The notes under the pieces are model-generated. The model was given only the letters and a program-made list of their open reading frames with translations. It did no database searches and was not told the origin of the DNA. The translations under genes and the position numbers were made by a program. DNA of 64,000 nt from Mixta intestinalis (GTDB lineage: Bacteria; Pseudomonadota; Gammaproteobacteria; Enterobacterales; Enterobacteriaceae): NCBI RefSeq assembly GCF_009914055.1, contig NZ_CP028271.1, forward strand, positions 3,906,001 through 3,970,000, written 5' to 3'. Shown one piece after another: positions 10,011-19,484 of the stretch (position 1 is the stretch's first letter; the number at the start of each line of letters is the position of its first letter).

Positions 10011-11876
10011 TCACGATTTCTCCTGCTCTGCCTGCGGGCCGTTAAACAGCGCCTCATCGCGCAGAATATGTTCGTTACCGCGTCGGCGGGTAAAGCCGCT
10101 GCGGTCAAAGAATTCCAGTAGCTGAATCGCGATTTTACGACCGGTACCAAGCTGGTTACGAAAATCGGCGGCGCTGGCAGCCCCGTTAGCGGCGGCCTGT
10201 TGGCGAACCAGATCGGCAAAGATCCGCATCCTGTCGCTGCGATAGTAGCGATCGCGCACGATCGCCGTAACGTGTCCAAGCTGCGCGGCGGTCAACAGCA
10301 GCCGGCGAATGGTTTCTTCTTCCTCGCCCAACTGTTGGGCGATATCGCGCACCCAGAGCGGATCGTCGGCAAACAGCGGTGCCACGCGCTGCCAGAGTTC
10401 CGCTTCCTCTGCATTAAACGTTGGTTTAAACGCAGGCAAATGCAGCCAGCCCTGGTGATTTACCAGCGCGCCGCGTGCAATCAGCGTTTCAATAAGGGCG
10501 CAGGCAATTTCCTGCGCAACATCCGGTAACGCCATCCGGCGTAGCCGATCGCGCCCGACACCTGGCTGATCGCTGTGCTGCTGATGAAAATGCGCCAGCG
10601 CGACCAGCAGCATCTCCTGCCATCGCTGCGCCATGTCGGTACCAAGTAGCCAGCCGCCAGCTTCTACCGGCTGTAACGTAGCCATTAGCTGTTGCAGCGC
10701 CTGCGGTTGCAGCTGGCGTACCCAGCCGAGCGTAGCAGGCAGGCAGGGCTGTTGTTGCAGATAGCAGCGTATCGCTTCACTGTCATCGCTGGCGTTAGCC
10801 AGCTGATGCAGCCAGCTTAAATAGCGTGGCTGACGCTTGCCGCGTCGTTTGCTGTCCAGCAGTACCACGCGTGCCGCCGCCAGCGTTTGTCGGGCGCTGA
10901 TATCGCGTAAAATGAGCCGATCGTTATCCGCCAGCCAGAGCGGGGCATCCAATACCAGTTCCGCCAGATTGCCTTCCAGCAGCGAAACGCGCCCGGTTAT
11001 ATGGCTGGCTGCATGATAGATATGTACCGGTTGCCATTGCTCCAGCGGCTGTAGCGCCTCAAGCGCCACAATCAAACGATGGCTGCCTTCCGGACGCTCG
11101 GTTTCGAGCAGCCAGTCGCCGCGGCTGATTTGATCTTTTTCCACTTCGCCGCTGATATTCAAAGCGATGCGCCGGCCGCCGTATGCCTGTTCCGTAGGCT
11201 GATTCTGTGCGTGCAGGCTGCGTACCCGCACCGGCTGGTTAACGCCGGTCAGCCATAGCCGATCGCCGATACGCACCTGACCCGCCAGTGCCGTGCCGGT
11301 GACAACCAGCCCCGCGCCCTTAATAGTAAAAGCGCGATCGATCGCCAGACGAAACGGACGTGCCTGCGCCGTCTGGGTAGCAGGCAGGGTGCTGAGATGT
11401 TGACGCAGCGCGTTCAGCCCGTCGCCGGTCAGTACGCTGGTGGGAAACCGGGCGCACTGCGCCCAGCCCAGCTGCTGCGTTAAGGCGGCGACCTGATGGG
11501 CAACCTCGTTGATACGCGCCGTTGTCACGCGGTCGCTTTTGGTCAGCGCGACGGTAAGCGGCGGCTGTCCGGCCAGCTTCAGCAGCGTCAGGTGCTCGCG
11601 GGTCTGCGGCATAACGCCATCATCGCAGGCGACAACCAGCAGTGCATGACCGATGCCGCCAATACCGCTCAACATATTGGCGAGAAATTTTTCATGACCG
11701 GGCACGTCGATAAAGCCCAGGACGCGACCGTCCGGCTGCGGCCAGTAGGCGTAACCCAGATCGATCGTCATACCGCGCTTTTTCTCCTCCGGCAGACGAT
11801 CGGCATCGATGCCGGTTAACGCCTGTAGCAGGGCGGTTTTGCCATGATCGACATGGCCTGCGGTGGCGATAATCAT
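10011..11876 (-). CDS. selB: Selenocysteine-specific elongation factor SelB
   Basis: GTPase that brings Sec-tRNA to UGA codons by binding a SECIS hairpin in the mRNA. Visible are the G1 motif GHVDHGKT from residue 7, DVPGHEKF (G3) and TKSD (G4), the middle beta-barrel domains, and C-terminal winged-helix repeats that bind SECIS. Length is 621 residues against 614 in E. coli, with no break. Its ATG overlaps the selA stop as ATGA, so the two are translationally coupled. It is the last gene of the fdo-sel run, although the FdoG of that run has no selenocysteine codon. Confidence 0.96.
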   Translation of the reverse strand: MIIATAGHVDHGKTALLQALTGIDADRLPEEKKRGMTIDLGYAYWPQPDGRVLGFIDVPGHEKFLANMLSGIGGIGHALLVVACDDGVMPQTREHLTLLKLAGQPPLTVALTKSDRVTTARINEVAHQVAALTQQLGWAQCARFPTSVLTGDGLNALRQHLSTLPATQTAQARPFRLAIDRAFTIKGAGLVVTGTALAGQVRIGDRLWLTGVNQPVRVRSLHAQNQPTEQAYGGRRIALNISGEVEKDQISRGDWLLETERPEGSHRLIVALEALQPLEQWQPVHIYHAASHITGRVSLLEGNLAELVLDAPLWLADNDRLILRDISARQTLAAARVVLLDSKRRGKRQPRYLSWLHQLANASDDSEAIRCYLQQQPCLPATLGWVRQLQPQALQQLMATLQPVEAGGWLLGTDMAQRWQEMLLVALAHFHQQHSDQPGVGRDRLRRMALPDVAQEIACALIETLIARGALVNHQGWLHLPAFKPTFNAEEAELWQRVAPLFADDPLWVRDIAQQLGEEEETIRRLLLTAAQLGHVTAIVRDRYYRSDRMRIFADLVRQQAAANGAASAADFRNQLGTGRKIAIQLLEFFDRSGFTRRRGNEHILRDEALFNGPQAEQEKS

Positions 11877-13252
11877 GAGGTTAGCGTCCGTAAAAACAGT
11901 GATTCATCTTCAAGACAGCGCAGGTCGAGCCACAGTCGGCCCTCCTGTAAACGCCCAATGACCGGAATAGAGAGCTTACGCCAGCGCTGCGCCAGCGCTT
12001 CCAGGCTGCTGCCGCGCCCGTCTTTAGGTGCAAAGGTAATGGCATAGCCTGGCAGCCGATCTACCGGCAACGAACCGCTGCCAATCTGAGAAAAACAGGG
12101 CGCTATCGCCAGATGGTAAACATCACCCCATCGCGCCTGTAGCGGTGGCAGTAGCCGTTCCGCCTGCTGTTGCAGGGATTCCTGGGTACGCGTCAGCAGG
12201 CGCAGCGTTGGCAGACTTTCATGCAGTTGCTCCGGCTGGCGGTACAGGCGCAGCGTGGCCTCCAGCGCCGCCAGCGTCAGCTTATCCACCCGCAGCGCGC
12301 GTTTTAACGGATGCTGTTGTAGCCGGGCAATCAGATCTTTTTTGCCGACGATAATGCCCGCCTGCGGCCCGCCCAGCAGTTTATCGCCGGAAAAACTCAC
12401 CAGGCTGACGCCGCTGGCGATCAGTTGCTGTGGCATCGGCTCGGCGGGTAGCCCATAGCGGCTGAGATCGATGAGCGAACCGCTACCGAGATCGGTAATA
12501 ACCGGCAGGCCCAGCTCATCGCCCAGCGTGACCAGCTCAGCCTCGTCAACCGCTTTGGTAAAGCCCTGGATTTGGTAGTTACTGGTATGGACTTTCATCA
12601 GCAGTGCGGTCTGTTCATTTACCGCGCTGCGGTAATCTTTCAGGTGAGTGCGGTTAGTGGCACCAACTTCATGCAGCAGGCAGCCCGCCTGACGCATTAC
12701 GTCAGGCATACGAAATGCGCCGCCGATCTCCACCAGCTCGCCGCGCGAAACGATCACCTCTTTGCCGGGTGCCAGCGCAGACAGCATCAACAGCACCGCC
12801 GCCGCATTGTTGTTGACGATGCAGGCATCTTCCGCGCCGGTGAGCTCGCACAGCAGATCCGCCAGCGCCCGATCGCGATGACCGCGTTCCGCCTCATCCA
12901 GCGCATATTCCAGCGTGACCGCATGGCGCGCAGTCTGGCTGACCGCTTCTATTGCCTGCTCAGCCAGCCGTGCCCGGCCCAGATTGGTATGCAGCACGGT
13001 GCCGGTCAGGTTAAACACCGGACGCAGCGCGCTGCGGCTGCGCTGTGCCAGCCGTGACGCAGCCTCCTGCGCCCAGTTGCTATGCCAGTGAGGAAGCTGT
13101 TGCTGTTGTCGGATGGTGTCGCGCGCCTGTTGTTGCATGGCGCGCAGGATTTGGGTCAGAAAAGACGCGCCATATTGCGCGCTAAGCGCCTGTAGCGCAG
13201 GCTCGCGTAACAGGCGATCGATAGCCGGAAGCTGATTGTAAAGTGTGCTCAT
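11873..13252 (-). CDS. selA: L-seryl-tRNA(Sec) selenium transferase SelA
   Basis: PLP enzyme that converts seryl-tRNA(Sec) to selenocysteinyl-tRNA(Sec) using selenophosphate. The PLP lysine is K291 in SFSGDKLLGGPQAG; the NLTGTVLHTNLGRA and EYALDEAERGHRD segments are typical of SelA. Length is 459 residues against 463 and the gene is intact. It lies 12 nt after yibF and overlaps selB by 4 nt. Confidence 0.97.
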   Translation of the reverse strand: MSTLYNQLPAIDRLLREPALQALSAQYGASFLTQILRAMQQQARDTIRQQQQLPHWHSNWAQEAASRLAQRSRSALRPVFNLTGTVLHTNLGRARLAEQAIEAVSQTARHAVTLEYALDEAERGHRDRALADLLCELTGAEDACIVNNNAAAVLLMLSALAPGKEVIVSRGELVEIGGAFRMPDVMRQAGCLLHEVGATNRTHLKDYRSAVNEQTALLMKVHTSNYQIQGFTKAVDEAELVTLGDELGLPVITDLGSGSLIDLSRYGLPAEPMPQQLIASGVSLVSFSGDKLLGGPQAGIIVGKKDLIARLQQHPLKRALRVDKLTLAALEATLRLYRQPEQLHESLPTLRLLTRTQESLQQQAERLLPPLQARWGDVYHLAIAPCFSQIGSGSLPVDRLPGYAITFAPKDGRGSSLEALAQRWRKLSIPVIGRLQEGRLWLDLRCLEDESLFLRTLTS

Positions 13253-13264
13253 AGCATCCTTGTC

Positions 13265-13876
13265 TCAGGCGGCTGGCGGCACCGTACGGGCAAAGCTCTC
13301 GCGCTGAAAATGTTTCTCTACCAGCTTAACCAGCGCAGGGCGATTAACGCACCAGTTAGGTGTCACGCGCCGAAAATTAAGATAACCGATAGCGCAGGCC
13401 GCCGCGATACCGGCAAGATTTAGGCTGTCGCCGTTGAGCCAGGTACCGCTGGCTGCTGCGCGTTCCAGCGCATCGAGACCGCGCTCGATCTTATGCCGCT
13501 GACGCAGCATCTCTTCCGGCGATTGCTGTTCTGTTGGGCGCATCTGCTCGCGTACGATAAACAGCGCCGCGTCACAGATGCCGTCGGCCAGCGCCTCCAG
13601 CTGACGAATATTAACCGCAGCCAGTGCATCATCAGGCAGCAGCTTTGGCGTGTGCGGCAGGGTTTCCAGCCAGGCAGCGATAATCGACGAGTCATACCAA
13701 CTGATGCCGTTATCATCGACCAGCGCGGGGACTTTGCCTAAAGGATTGTATTGCGGAACGTGGCTCTCTTCAGACCAGGGAGATTCATTACTGAACTCAA
13801 ACGTAATGCCTTTTTCCAGCAAGATTACGGAAATCTTACGCACATAGGGACTGGTATAGTTACCGATAAGTTTCAT
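13265..13876 (-). CDS. yibF: Glutathione S-transferase family protein YibF
   Basis: Cytoplasmic GST-fold protein with an N-terminal thioredoxin-like domain (MKLIGNYTSPYVRKISVILL, NPLGKVPALVDDNG) and a C-terminal helical domain ending NRPALVKLVEKHF. The start at 13876 has GGGAGAGG about 6 nt upstream and agrees with E. coli YibF; the frame is open to 13939. Length is 203 residues against 202. In E. coli yibF also precedes selA. Its substrate is unknown. Confidence 0.92.
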   Translation of the reverse strand: MKLIGNYTSPYVRKISVILLEKGITFEFSNESPWSEESHVPQYNPLGKVPALVDDNGISWYDSSIIAAWLETLPHTPKLLPDDALAAVNIRQLEALADGICDAALFIVREQMRPTEQQSPEEMLRQRHKIERGLDALERAAASGTWLNGDSLNLAGIAAACAIGYLNFRRVTPNWCVNRPALVKLVEKHFQRESFARTVPPAA

Positions 13877-13939
13877 TACGCCTCTCCCGCTGATGGTTGG
13901 AGCAGGCGTCGGGCCGGGAATCGACCCGATCGCCAGCAA

Positions 13940-14869
13940 TCACTCGTTGCCAGGAAACAGGAACGGATTCAGGCTGCTGCGAGCGAAACCTTCCTGTTCC
14001 ATACGCGCATCCAGCATCAGCGAAGCCAGATCGTCAGCCACCGGATCGACGGCGGGATCTTTCTCCTGCCAGAGCATTTTGAGGTAGGTGCCGCAGTCGC
14101 CGCAGCTCTCCGCCTTAACAGCAGACTGTTCACTGTCCAGTGACCAATAGTGTAGATCGCGTGTCTGTTCGCAGTTGGAACATTTTGCGCGCACCACGTG
14201 CCATTCGCTTTCGCACAGATTGCAGTGCAGATAGCGCAGGCCGCCGCTTTCGGTTCCCATATGTATCACGCTGCTCACCGGCACGCTATTACAAACCGGA
14301 CAAAACTGGCGCTGGTCGCCATATTCAGCGCGTGCCTTGCCGGGAATCAGCGCCGCCATTTGCGCCCAGTAAACTGACAGGGCCGCCCAGATAAAGGGCG
14401 CTTTATCACTGCTAACTTTCGCGAAATCGTGTGCCAGCAGCGCGGAGGCCAGCTCTTCCAGCTCCGGCGCAGAGGTTTTTTCCAGATTTTCCAGCACCGC
14501 CAGCGCCTGACCGCTCATTTCCGGCTTCAGCTCGGCAATCAGCGAATGCAGCAGACGCTGCCAGTGCGCATCTCGCGGCAGCGTGTGGATATCCAGTGGC
14601 GGCTTACCGCTGGCGGCGGCCTCGGTCAGACGCGCATGGAGATCCATGTTCAGCGGATGATCGTAGAGGATAATTTCCTGTGCTTCCGTAATAAAGGCGA
14701 CGAAACGCAGGTAGTCGCCCAGCGGATTTTTTGCCGCCAGCTGACGCAAACGCGCGGCGCGGCGGCTGTACAGATTTTTCAGCCGTGGGAAAAGTAACGG
14801 CGGAATCATATCCGCCGTTGTTTTGTCGCTTTTCTCCAGCTGTTCTTGCGGGATGATGCGAATAGTCAT
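13940..14869 (-). CDS. fdhE: Formate dehydrogenase accessory protein FdhE
   Basis: Cytoplasmic accessory protein needed for active, Tat-exported respiratory formate dehydrogenases. The C-terminal half has four zinc or iron-binding cysteine pairs (CPVC, CNLC, CSNC, CGDC), the rubredoxin-like signature of FdhE. Length is 309 residues, as in E. coli. Its start overlaps the fdoI stop by one base (TGATG), so it is part of the fdo operon. Confidence 0.96.
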   Translation of the reverse strand: MTIRIIPQEQLEKSDKTTADMIPPLLFPRLKNLYSRRAARLRQLAAKNPLGDYLRFVAFITEAQEIILYDHPLNMDLHARLTEAAASGKPPLDIHTLPRDAHWQRLLHSLIAELKPEMSGQALAVLENLEKTSAPELEELASALLAHDFAKVSSDKAPFIWAALSVYWAQMAALIPGKARAEYGDQRQFCPVCNSVPVSSVIHMGTESGGLRYLHCNLCESEWHVVRAKCSNCEQTRDLHYWSLDSEQSAVKAESCGDCGTYLKMLWQEKDPAVDPVADDLASLMLDARMEQEGFARSSLNPFLFPGNE

Positions 14870-15519
14870 CAGGGATGTTTATCCTGTTGTGTCGATTGGC
14901 TCTGCTGTTCACGAACAGCGCGATACCAGCGCGGATGGTGCGCCTTCGCCCAGAGCGGTGTGACCCAACCCTCTACCATGGCGGTAATAGTACCTTTTAT
15001 CCATAGCGCCGCGTAGATATGCACCATAATCACCAGGATCAGGCCAATCGCCGCGACGGAATGCACCAGTAATGCCAGCCGAATCAGCGGAATGGGAAAG
15101 GCACTGGCGAAATAAGGACGCCAGATAACAATGCCACTCGCCAGCAGCAGCAATAAGCTGATGATAGCAGCCCAGAATACACACTTCTGTCCCAAATTGT
15201 AGCGGCCCGTGTCGCCGAACTCTTCATTCCTGATAATTTTGTGGATATTGCGCGCCCAGCGCACATCTTCCCACTCCAGCAGATTGTGTTTCCAGTAGCG
15301 GAAAAACATTATCAGGAAAGCGAAAAACATCGCCACACCAACAAACGGGTGCAGGATACGCGCCAGCTGCGGCGTACCCAGCACGTTCATCAGCCAGTTA
15401 AACGACGGGAAAAAGAACCCCAGGCCGCTGAGGGCGGCGAAGGCGAAGCAAAACGCCACAACCCAGTGATTGATGCGTTCCAGCGCGCTGTAGCGCGTGA
15501 TCAGGTCGCGCTTCTTCAT
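14869..15519 (-). CDS. fdoI: Formate dehydrogenase-O cytochrome b556 subunit FdoI
   Basis: Membrane gamma subunit that carries haem b and passes electrons from FdoH to quinone. It begins KKRDLITRYSALERINHWVV, has four strongly hydrophobic spans, and contains histidines in RINHW and in the last spans (VHSVAAIGLILVIMVHIYAA) consistent with haem ligation. Length is 216 residues against 211. It overlaps fdoH by 4 nt (ATGA). Confidence 0.95.
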   Translation of the reverse strand: MKKRDLITRYSALERINHWVVAFCFAFAALSGLGFFFPSFNWLMNVLGTPQLARILHPFVGVAMFFAFLIMFFRYWKHNLLEWEDVRWARNIHKIIRNEEFGDTGRYNLGQKCVFWAAIISLLLLLASGIVIWRPYFASAFPIPLIRLALLVHSVAAIGLILVIMVHIYAALWIKGTITAMVEGWVTPLWAKAHHPRWYRAVREQQSQSTQQDKHP

Positions 15520-16421
15520 GATTTATGCTCCTCTTTTTCCTGCTCTTCATCCTCATGCTCGTGCTCGCTAACGCGGTTCGGTCCGATGCCCACATAGTGG
15601 AAGACCGAAGCAGCGAAGGTTGCCGCGAAGCCGATTGCCGCCAGCGGTTTCCAGATGCCTTTCCAGAAAGTGACCGTTGGGCTGATGGACGGATTGTCCG
15701 GCAGGCCGTGATAAAGCTGCGGTTTGTTGGCGTGATGCAGCACGTACATAACATGCGTCCCGCCGACGCCAGACGGATCGTAGAGGCCAGCGTTCTCGTA
15801 GCCGCGCGTTTTCAGCTCTTCCACACGTTCTGCGGCCAGCTGATGCATATCCGCTTTGCTGCCGAAATGAATAGCGCCGGTCGGACAGGTTTTCACGCAG
15901 GCGGGTTCCTGACCGACGCTGACGCGATCCACGCACAGCGTACATTTATAGACGCGGTTGTCTTCCTGATTCATACGCGGAATGTTGAACGGACAGCCCG
16001 CGATACAGTAGCCGCAGCCGATGCAGTGCTCTGACTGAAAATCGACAATGCCGTTGGCGTACTGAATAATTGCGCCTTCTGCCGGACACGCCTTCAGGCA
16101 GCCCGGATCGGCACAGTGCATGCAGCCATCCTTGCGGATGAGCCACTCCAGCCTGCCGTTCTCTTCCACTTCAGAGAAGCGCATGACCGTCCAGGACTTC
16201 GCGGACAAATCGGTAGGGTTGTCATATACCCCAACGTTATATCCCACCTCATCACGGATGTCGTTCCATTCTGAACAGGCAACCTGACAGGCTTTACAGC
16301 CGATACAGGTGGTCACGTCAATCAGCTTGGCAACTTCTTGCTGATGGTCACGCGCCTGCGGCGGCGGCGTTAAGCCGTTTGTCGCGGAGCGACGAATAAT
16401 GTCTTGCGACTGATAAGCCAT
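15516..16421 (-). CDS. fdoH: Formate dehydrogenase-O iron-sulfur subunit FdoH
   Basis: Periplasm-facing beta subunit with four [4Fe-4S] clusters. Ferredoxin-type cysteine groups are visible, including CIGCKACQVACSEW, CMHCADPGCLKACP, CIGCGYCIAGCPF and CTLCVDRV with CVKTCPTGAI. A single C-terminal transmembrane helix (about residues 255-280) anchors it, followed by an acidic tail. Length is 301 residues against 300. It starts 12 nt after fdoG. Confidence 0.97.
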   Translation of the reverse strand: MAYQSQDIIRRSATNGLTPPPQARDHQQEVAKLIDVTTCIGCKACQVACSEWNDIRDEVGYNVGVYDNPTDLSAKSWTVMRFSEVEENGRLEWLIRKDGCMHCADPGCLKACPAEGAIIQYANGIVDFQSEHCIGCGYCIAGCPFNIPRMNQEDNRVYKCTLCVDRVSVGQEPACVKTCPTGAIHFGSKADMHQLAAERVEELKTRGYENAGLYDPSGVGGTHVMYVLHHANKPQLYHGLPDNPSISPTVTFWKGIWKPLAAIGFAATFAASVFHYVGIGPNRVSEHEHEDEEQEKEEHKS

Positions 16422-16433
16422 AATCGTTCTCCG

Positions 16434-19400
16434 TTACACCTTTTCCACGTTCACTAAGAATGCTTTATATTCAGGAGTTTGTGAGTTAGCGTCTCCGACA
16501 GACGGCGACAGCGTGTTGGCTAAAAAGCCTTTTTGCGTTGCGCCTTCGAAGCCCCAGTGGCAGGGAACGCCGATGGTATCGACCTGTTTGCCATCGATAG
16601 TCAGGCGGCGTAAGCGTTTGGTGACCACCGCTTTGGCTTTGATATAGCCGCGCTGCGAGCTTACCTTGACGCTATCACCCGCATTAATGCCTTTATCTGC
16701 CGCCAGCTCGGTGCTGATTTCAACAAACTGTTCCGGCTGAGCAATGGCGTTCAACAGGGCATGTTTGGTCCAGTGACGGAACAGCTCCGTGATGGAGTAC
16801 GTCGTGGCGACATACGGGAAGGCATCGGCCTTGCCCAGCGTCTCGACATCGTGCGGGAAAATACGCACTACCGGGCTGTGCACCTGTTCAGGATGCAGGG
16901 GGTTAGTGGCAGTCGGACTTTCCATCGGCTCATAGTGTTCCGGGAAAGGACCGTCGGCCAGTTTATCCAGTGCGAACAGATGGCCCATGCCGTCAGGCAG
17001 CATAATAAAGGGGCCGATCTGTTTTTCCGGCGCGGCGGTTAACGGGTAGTCCGGTACGTCATAGCCCTGCCAACGCTTGCCATCCCACTCAATTAATTTA
17101 CGTTGCGGGTCCCAGGCTTTGCCCTGTGGATCGGCAGATGCACGGTTATAAAGAATGCGGCGGTTAGCCGGCCACGCCCAGGCCCAGCCGGAAATGGCAC
17201 CGAGGCCTGAGGGATCGGCGTTATCGCGACGCGCCATCTGGTTGCCTTCCTGCGTCCAGCTACCGGCGTATATCCAGCAGCCGCTGGCGGTGGAGCCATC
17301 ATTACGCAGCTCGGAGAAGGAACTGATTTGCTGCCCTTTCTTCAACAGCAGCTTGCCGTTATCGTCGTAGACATCGGTCAGCGCCCAGCCGTTGCTTTCA
17401 CGCGCGACCTCTTCCGGTTCCGGATTACTCGGATCGGTATAGTTCCAGCTCATCGCCATCAACGGTTCTGGCGCGGTGCCGCCTTCCTGACGATAACGTT
17501 CGCGCAGGCGCAGGAAGATGTTGCCGAGAATCTTGCCGTCATGCAGCGCTTCTCCCGGCGGTTCCGCCGCCGCCCAGTGCCATTGCAACCATCGCGAAGA
17601 GTTAGCTACCGAACCGTTTTCCTCAGCGAAGCAGGAAGAGGGCAGGCGGAAGACTTCCGTTTGAATCTGCGCCGGATCGACATCGTTAAATTCGCCATGA
17701 TGCTGCCAGAAGCTGGCGGTCTCGGTGCTCAGCGGATCGATAACCACCATATATTTCAGGCGGGAGAAAGCCCGGAACGCTTTATTTTTGTTTGGGAAAG
17801 CCGCCAGTGGGTTAAAGCCCTGAATAATGAAGCCGTTAAACTGCCCCTGCTCCATCATGTCAGCCAGCGCCAGACAGTCGTAGCTCTTATCCCATTTCGG
17901 CAGCCAGTCGTAGCCCCACTGGTTTTCCGCCGTTGCGTTATCACCGTAGAAGCTCTTCATCAGGCTGACAAAGAATTTATCGGTGTTCTGCCAGTAATTG
18001 ACCTGACCAGGCAGCGGCGAAGTCGGCGTTGCCTGTTGCAGATAGCTGGTAAGCGAGGTCTGTTTTTCTGAAGGCAACGGCAGGTAACCCGGCAGGCTCT
18101 GCGCCAGCAGGCCGAGATCGGTATAGCCCTGAACATTTGAGTGGCCGCGCAGGGCATTGATGCCGCCGCCAGGCATACCGATGTTACCCAGCAGCAGCTG
18201 GACGATTGCCGCAGTACGGATAATTTGCGCGCCGTTGGTATGGTGCGTCCAGCCAAGCGCATACAGGAAGGTGGCGGTGCGATTAGGAACGCTGGTGCTG
18301 GCTATCGTTTCGCAGATGGTCAGGAAATCATCTTTTGCGGTGCCGCACAGACGACTGACCATTTCCGGCGTATAGCGGCTGGCGTGTTTTTTCAGCAGGT
18401 TAAATACACAGCGCGGGTGCGTCAGCGTTGTGTCACGTTTTGCCTCGCCGTTTTCATCCAGCTCGTAGTGCCAGCTGGATTTATCATATTTCTGCGTTGC
18501 TTCATCGTAGCCGCTGAACAGCCCCTCTTCGAAGCTGAAACCTTTGCTGACGATCAGCGACGCGTTAGTGTAATGTTTGACATATTCGTGCTGGATACGG
18601 TCGTGCTGTAACAGGTAGTTGGTCAGGCCCATTAAAAAGGCGACGTCGCTACCGGCACGCAGCGGAGCGTAAATATCGGCAACGGCCGCCGAGCGGTTGA
18701 ATCGCGGATCGACCACAATTACTTTAGCTTTATTGTGGGTTTTCGCTTCGATAACCCATTTGAATCCAACGGGATGTGCCTCTGCCGGATTACCGCCCAT
18801 AATCATTACGACGTCAGCGTTTTTAATATCGTTCCAGTTATTGGTCATTGCGCCGCGTCCGAAACTGGGCGCTAACGCGGAAACCGTTGGACCGTGACAG
18901 AGTCGAGCCTGGTTTTCCAGGGCGACGATACCTAAAGCGCGGGCGAATTTATGATCGAGCAGGCCGGTTTCATTACTGGCGGCCGAAGAACAAAGCATAC
19001 CGGTGGTGGGCCAGCGGTTTACCGTTACGCCTTGCGCATTTTTCTGCTGGAAGTTGGCGTCACGGTCTTCTTTCATTAAGCGGGCAATGCGATCAAATGC
19101 CTCTTCCCAGCTAATTCGCTTCCATTCATTTGAACCAGGAGCACGATATTCAGGATATTTCAGCCGCTGCTCGCTGTGGATGTAATCCAGCACGCCCGCG
19201 CCTTTAGGGCAAAGTGAGCCACGACTAACCGGATGATCGGGATCGCCTTCAATATGATAAATAGAGGAGACAGCATTTTTTGCACCATCGCCACGGCTAT
19301 AAATCAACATGCCACAGCCTACTGAACAATAGGTGCAATTATTACGGGTTTCTTTAGCCCGTAAAAGTTTATATTTTCTGATGTTCGCAAGAGCAGCCGT

Positions 19401-19484
19401 GGGAGCAAAACCTAATAAACTCAAGGTTGTACCAGCCATGCCGCCCGCACAGATTTTGAAAAAACTGCGTCTATTAATATGCAT
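16434..19484 (-). CDS. fdoG: Formate dehydrogenase-O major subunit FdoG, cysteine form
   Basis: Molybdenum or tungsten bis-MGD catalytic subunit that oxidises formate in the periplasm. It has a Tat signal (NRRSFFKICAGG, residues 4-15), a [4Fe-4S] motif with Cys50, 53, 57 and 92, and the molybdopterin domains over 1016 residues, the same length as E. coli FdoG. The notable point is residue 196: E. coli has selenocysteine (UGA) in NQARVUHGPT, while here the codon is TGT at 18899-18897, giving NQARLCHGPT with the adjacent His197 kept. The gene therefore reads through without recoding. Cysteine homologues are known in the family and usually work with lower turnover; that this one is active is inferred. 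Confidence 0.96.
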   Translation of the reverse strand: MHINRRSFFKICAGGMAGTTLSLLGFAPTAALANIRKYKLLRAKETRNNCTYCSVGCGMLIYSRGDGAKNAVSSIYHIEGDPDHPVSRGSLCPKGAGVLDYIHSEQRLKYPEYRAPGSNEWKRISWEEAFDRIARLMKEDRDANFQQKNAQGVTVNRWPTTGMLCSSAASNETGLLDHKFARALGIVALENQARLCHGPTVSALAPSFGRGAMTNNWNDIKNADVVMIMGGNPAEAHPVGFKWVIEAKTHNKAKVIVVDPRFNRSAAVADIYAPLRAGSDVAFLMGLTNYLLQHDRIQHEYVKHYTNASLIVSKGFSFEEGLFSGYDEATQKYDKSSWHYELDENGEAKRDTTLTHPRCVFNLLKKHASRYTPEMVSRLCGTAKDDFLTICETIASTSVPNRTATFLYALGWTHHTNGAQIIRTAAIVQLLLGNIGMPGGGINALRGHSNVQGYTDLGLLAQSLPGYLPLPSEKQTSLTSYLQQATPTSPLPGQVNYWQNTDKFFVSLMKSFYGDNATAENQWGYDWLPKWDKSYDCLALADMMEQGQFNGFIIQGFNPLAAFPNKNKAFRAFSRLKYMVVIDPLSTETASFWQHHGEFNDVDPAQIQTEVFRLPSSCFAEENGSVANSSRWLQWHWAAAEPPGEALHDGKILGNIFLRLRERYRQEGGTAPEPLMAMSWNYTDPSNPEPEEVARESNGWALTDVYDDNGKLLLKKGQQISSFSELRNDGSTASGCWIYAGSWTQEGNQMARRDNADPSGLGAISGWAWAWPANRRILYNRASADPQGKAWDPQRKLIEWDGKRWQGYDVPDYPLTAAPEKQIGPFIMLPDGMGHLFALDKLADGPFPEHYEPMESPTATNPLHPEQVHSPVVRIFPHDVETLGKADAFPYVATTYSITELFRHWTKHALLNAIAQPEQFVEISTELAADKGINAGDSVKVSSQRGYIKAKAVVTKRLRRLTIDGKQVDTIGVPCHWGFEGATQKGFLANTLSPSVGDANSQTPEYKAFLVNVEKV

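Noticed and set aside
18850..18899. Functional SECIS element in fdoG
   Set aside because: There is no UGA to recode, and the bases after the TGT codon do not show an evident canonical loop by eye.
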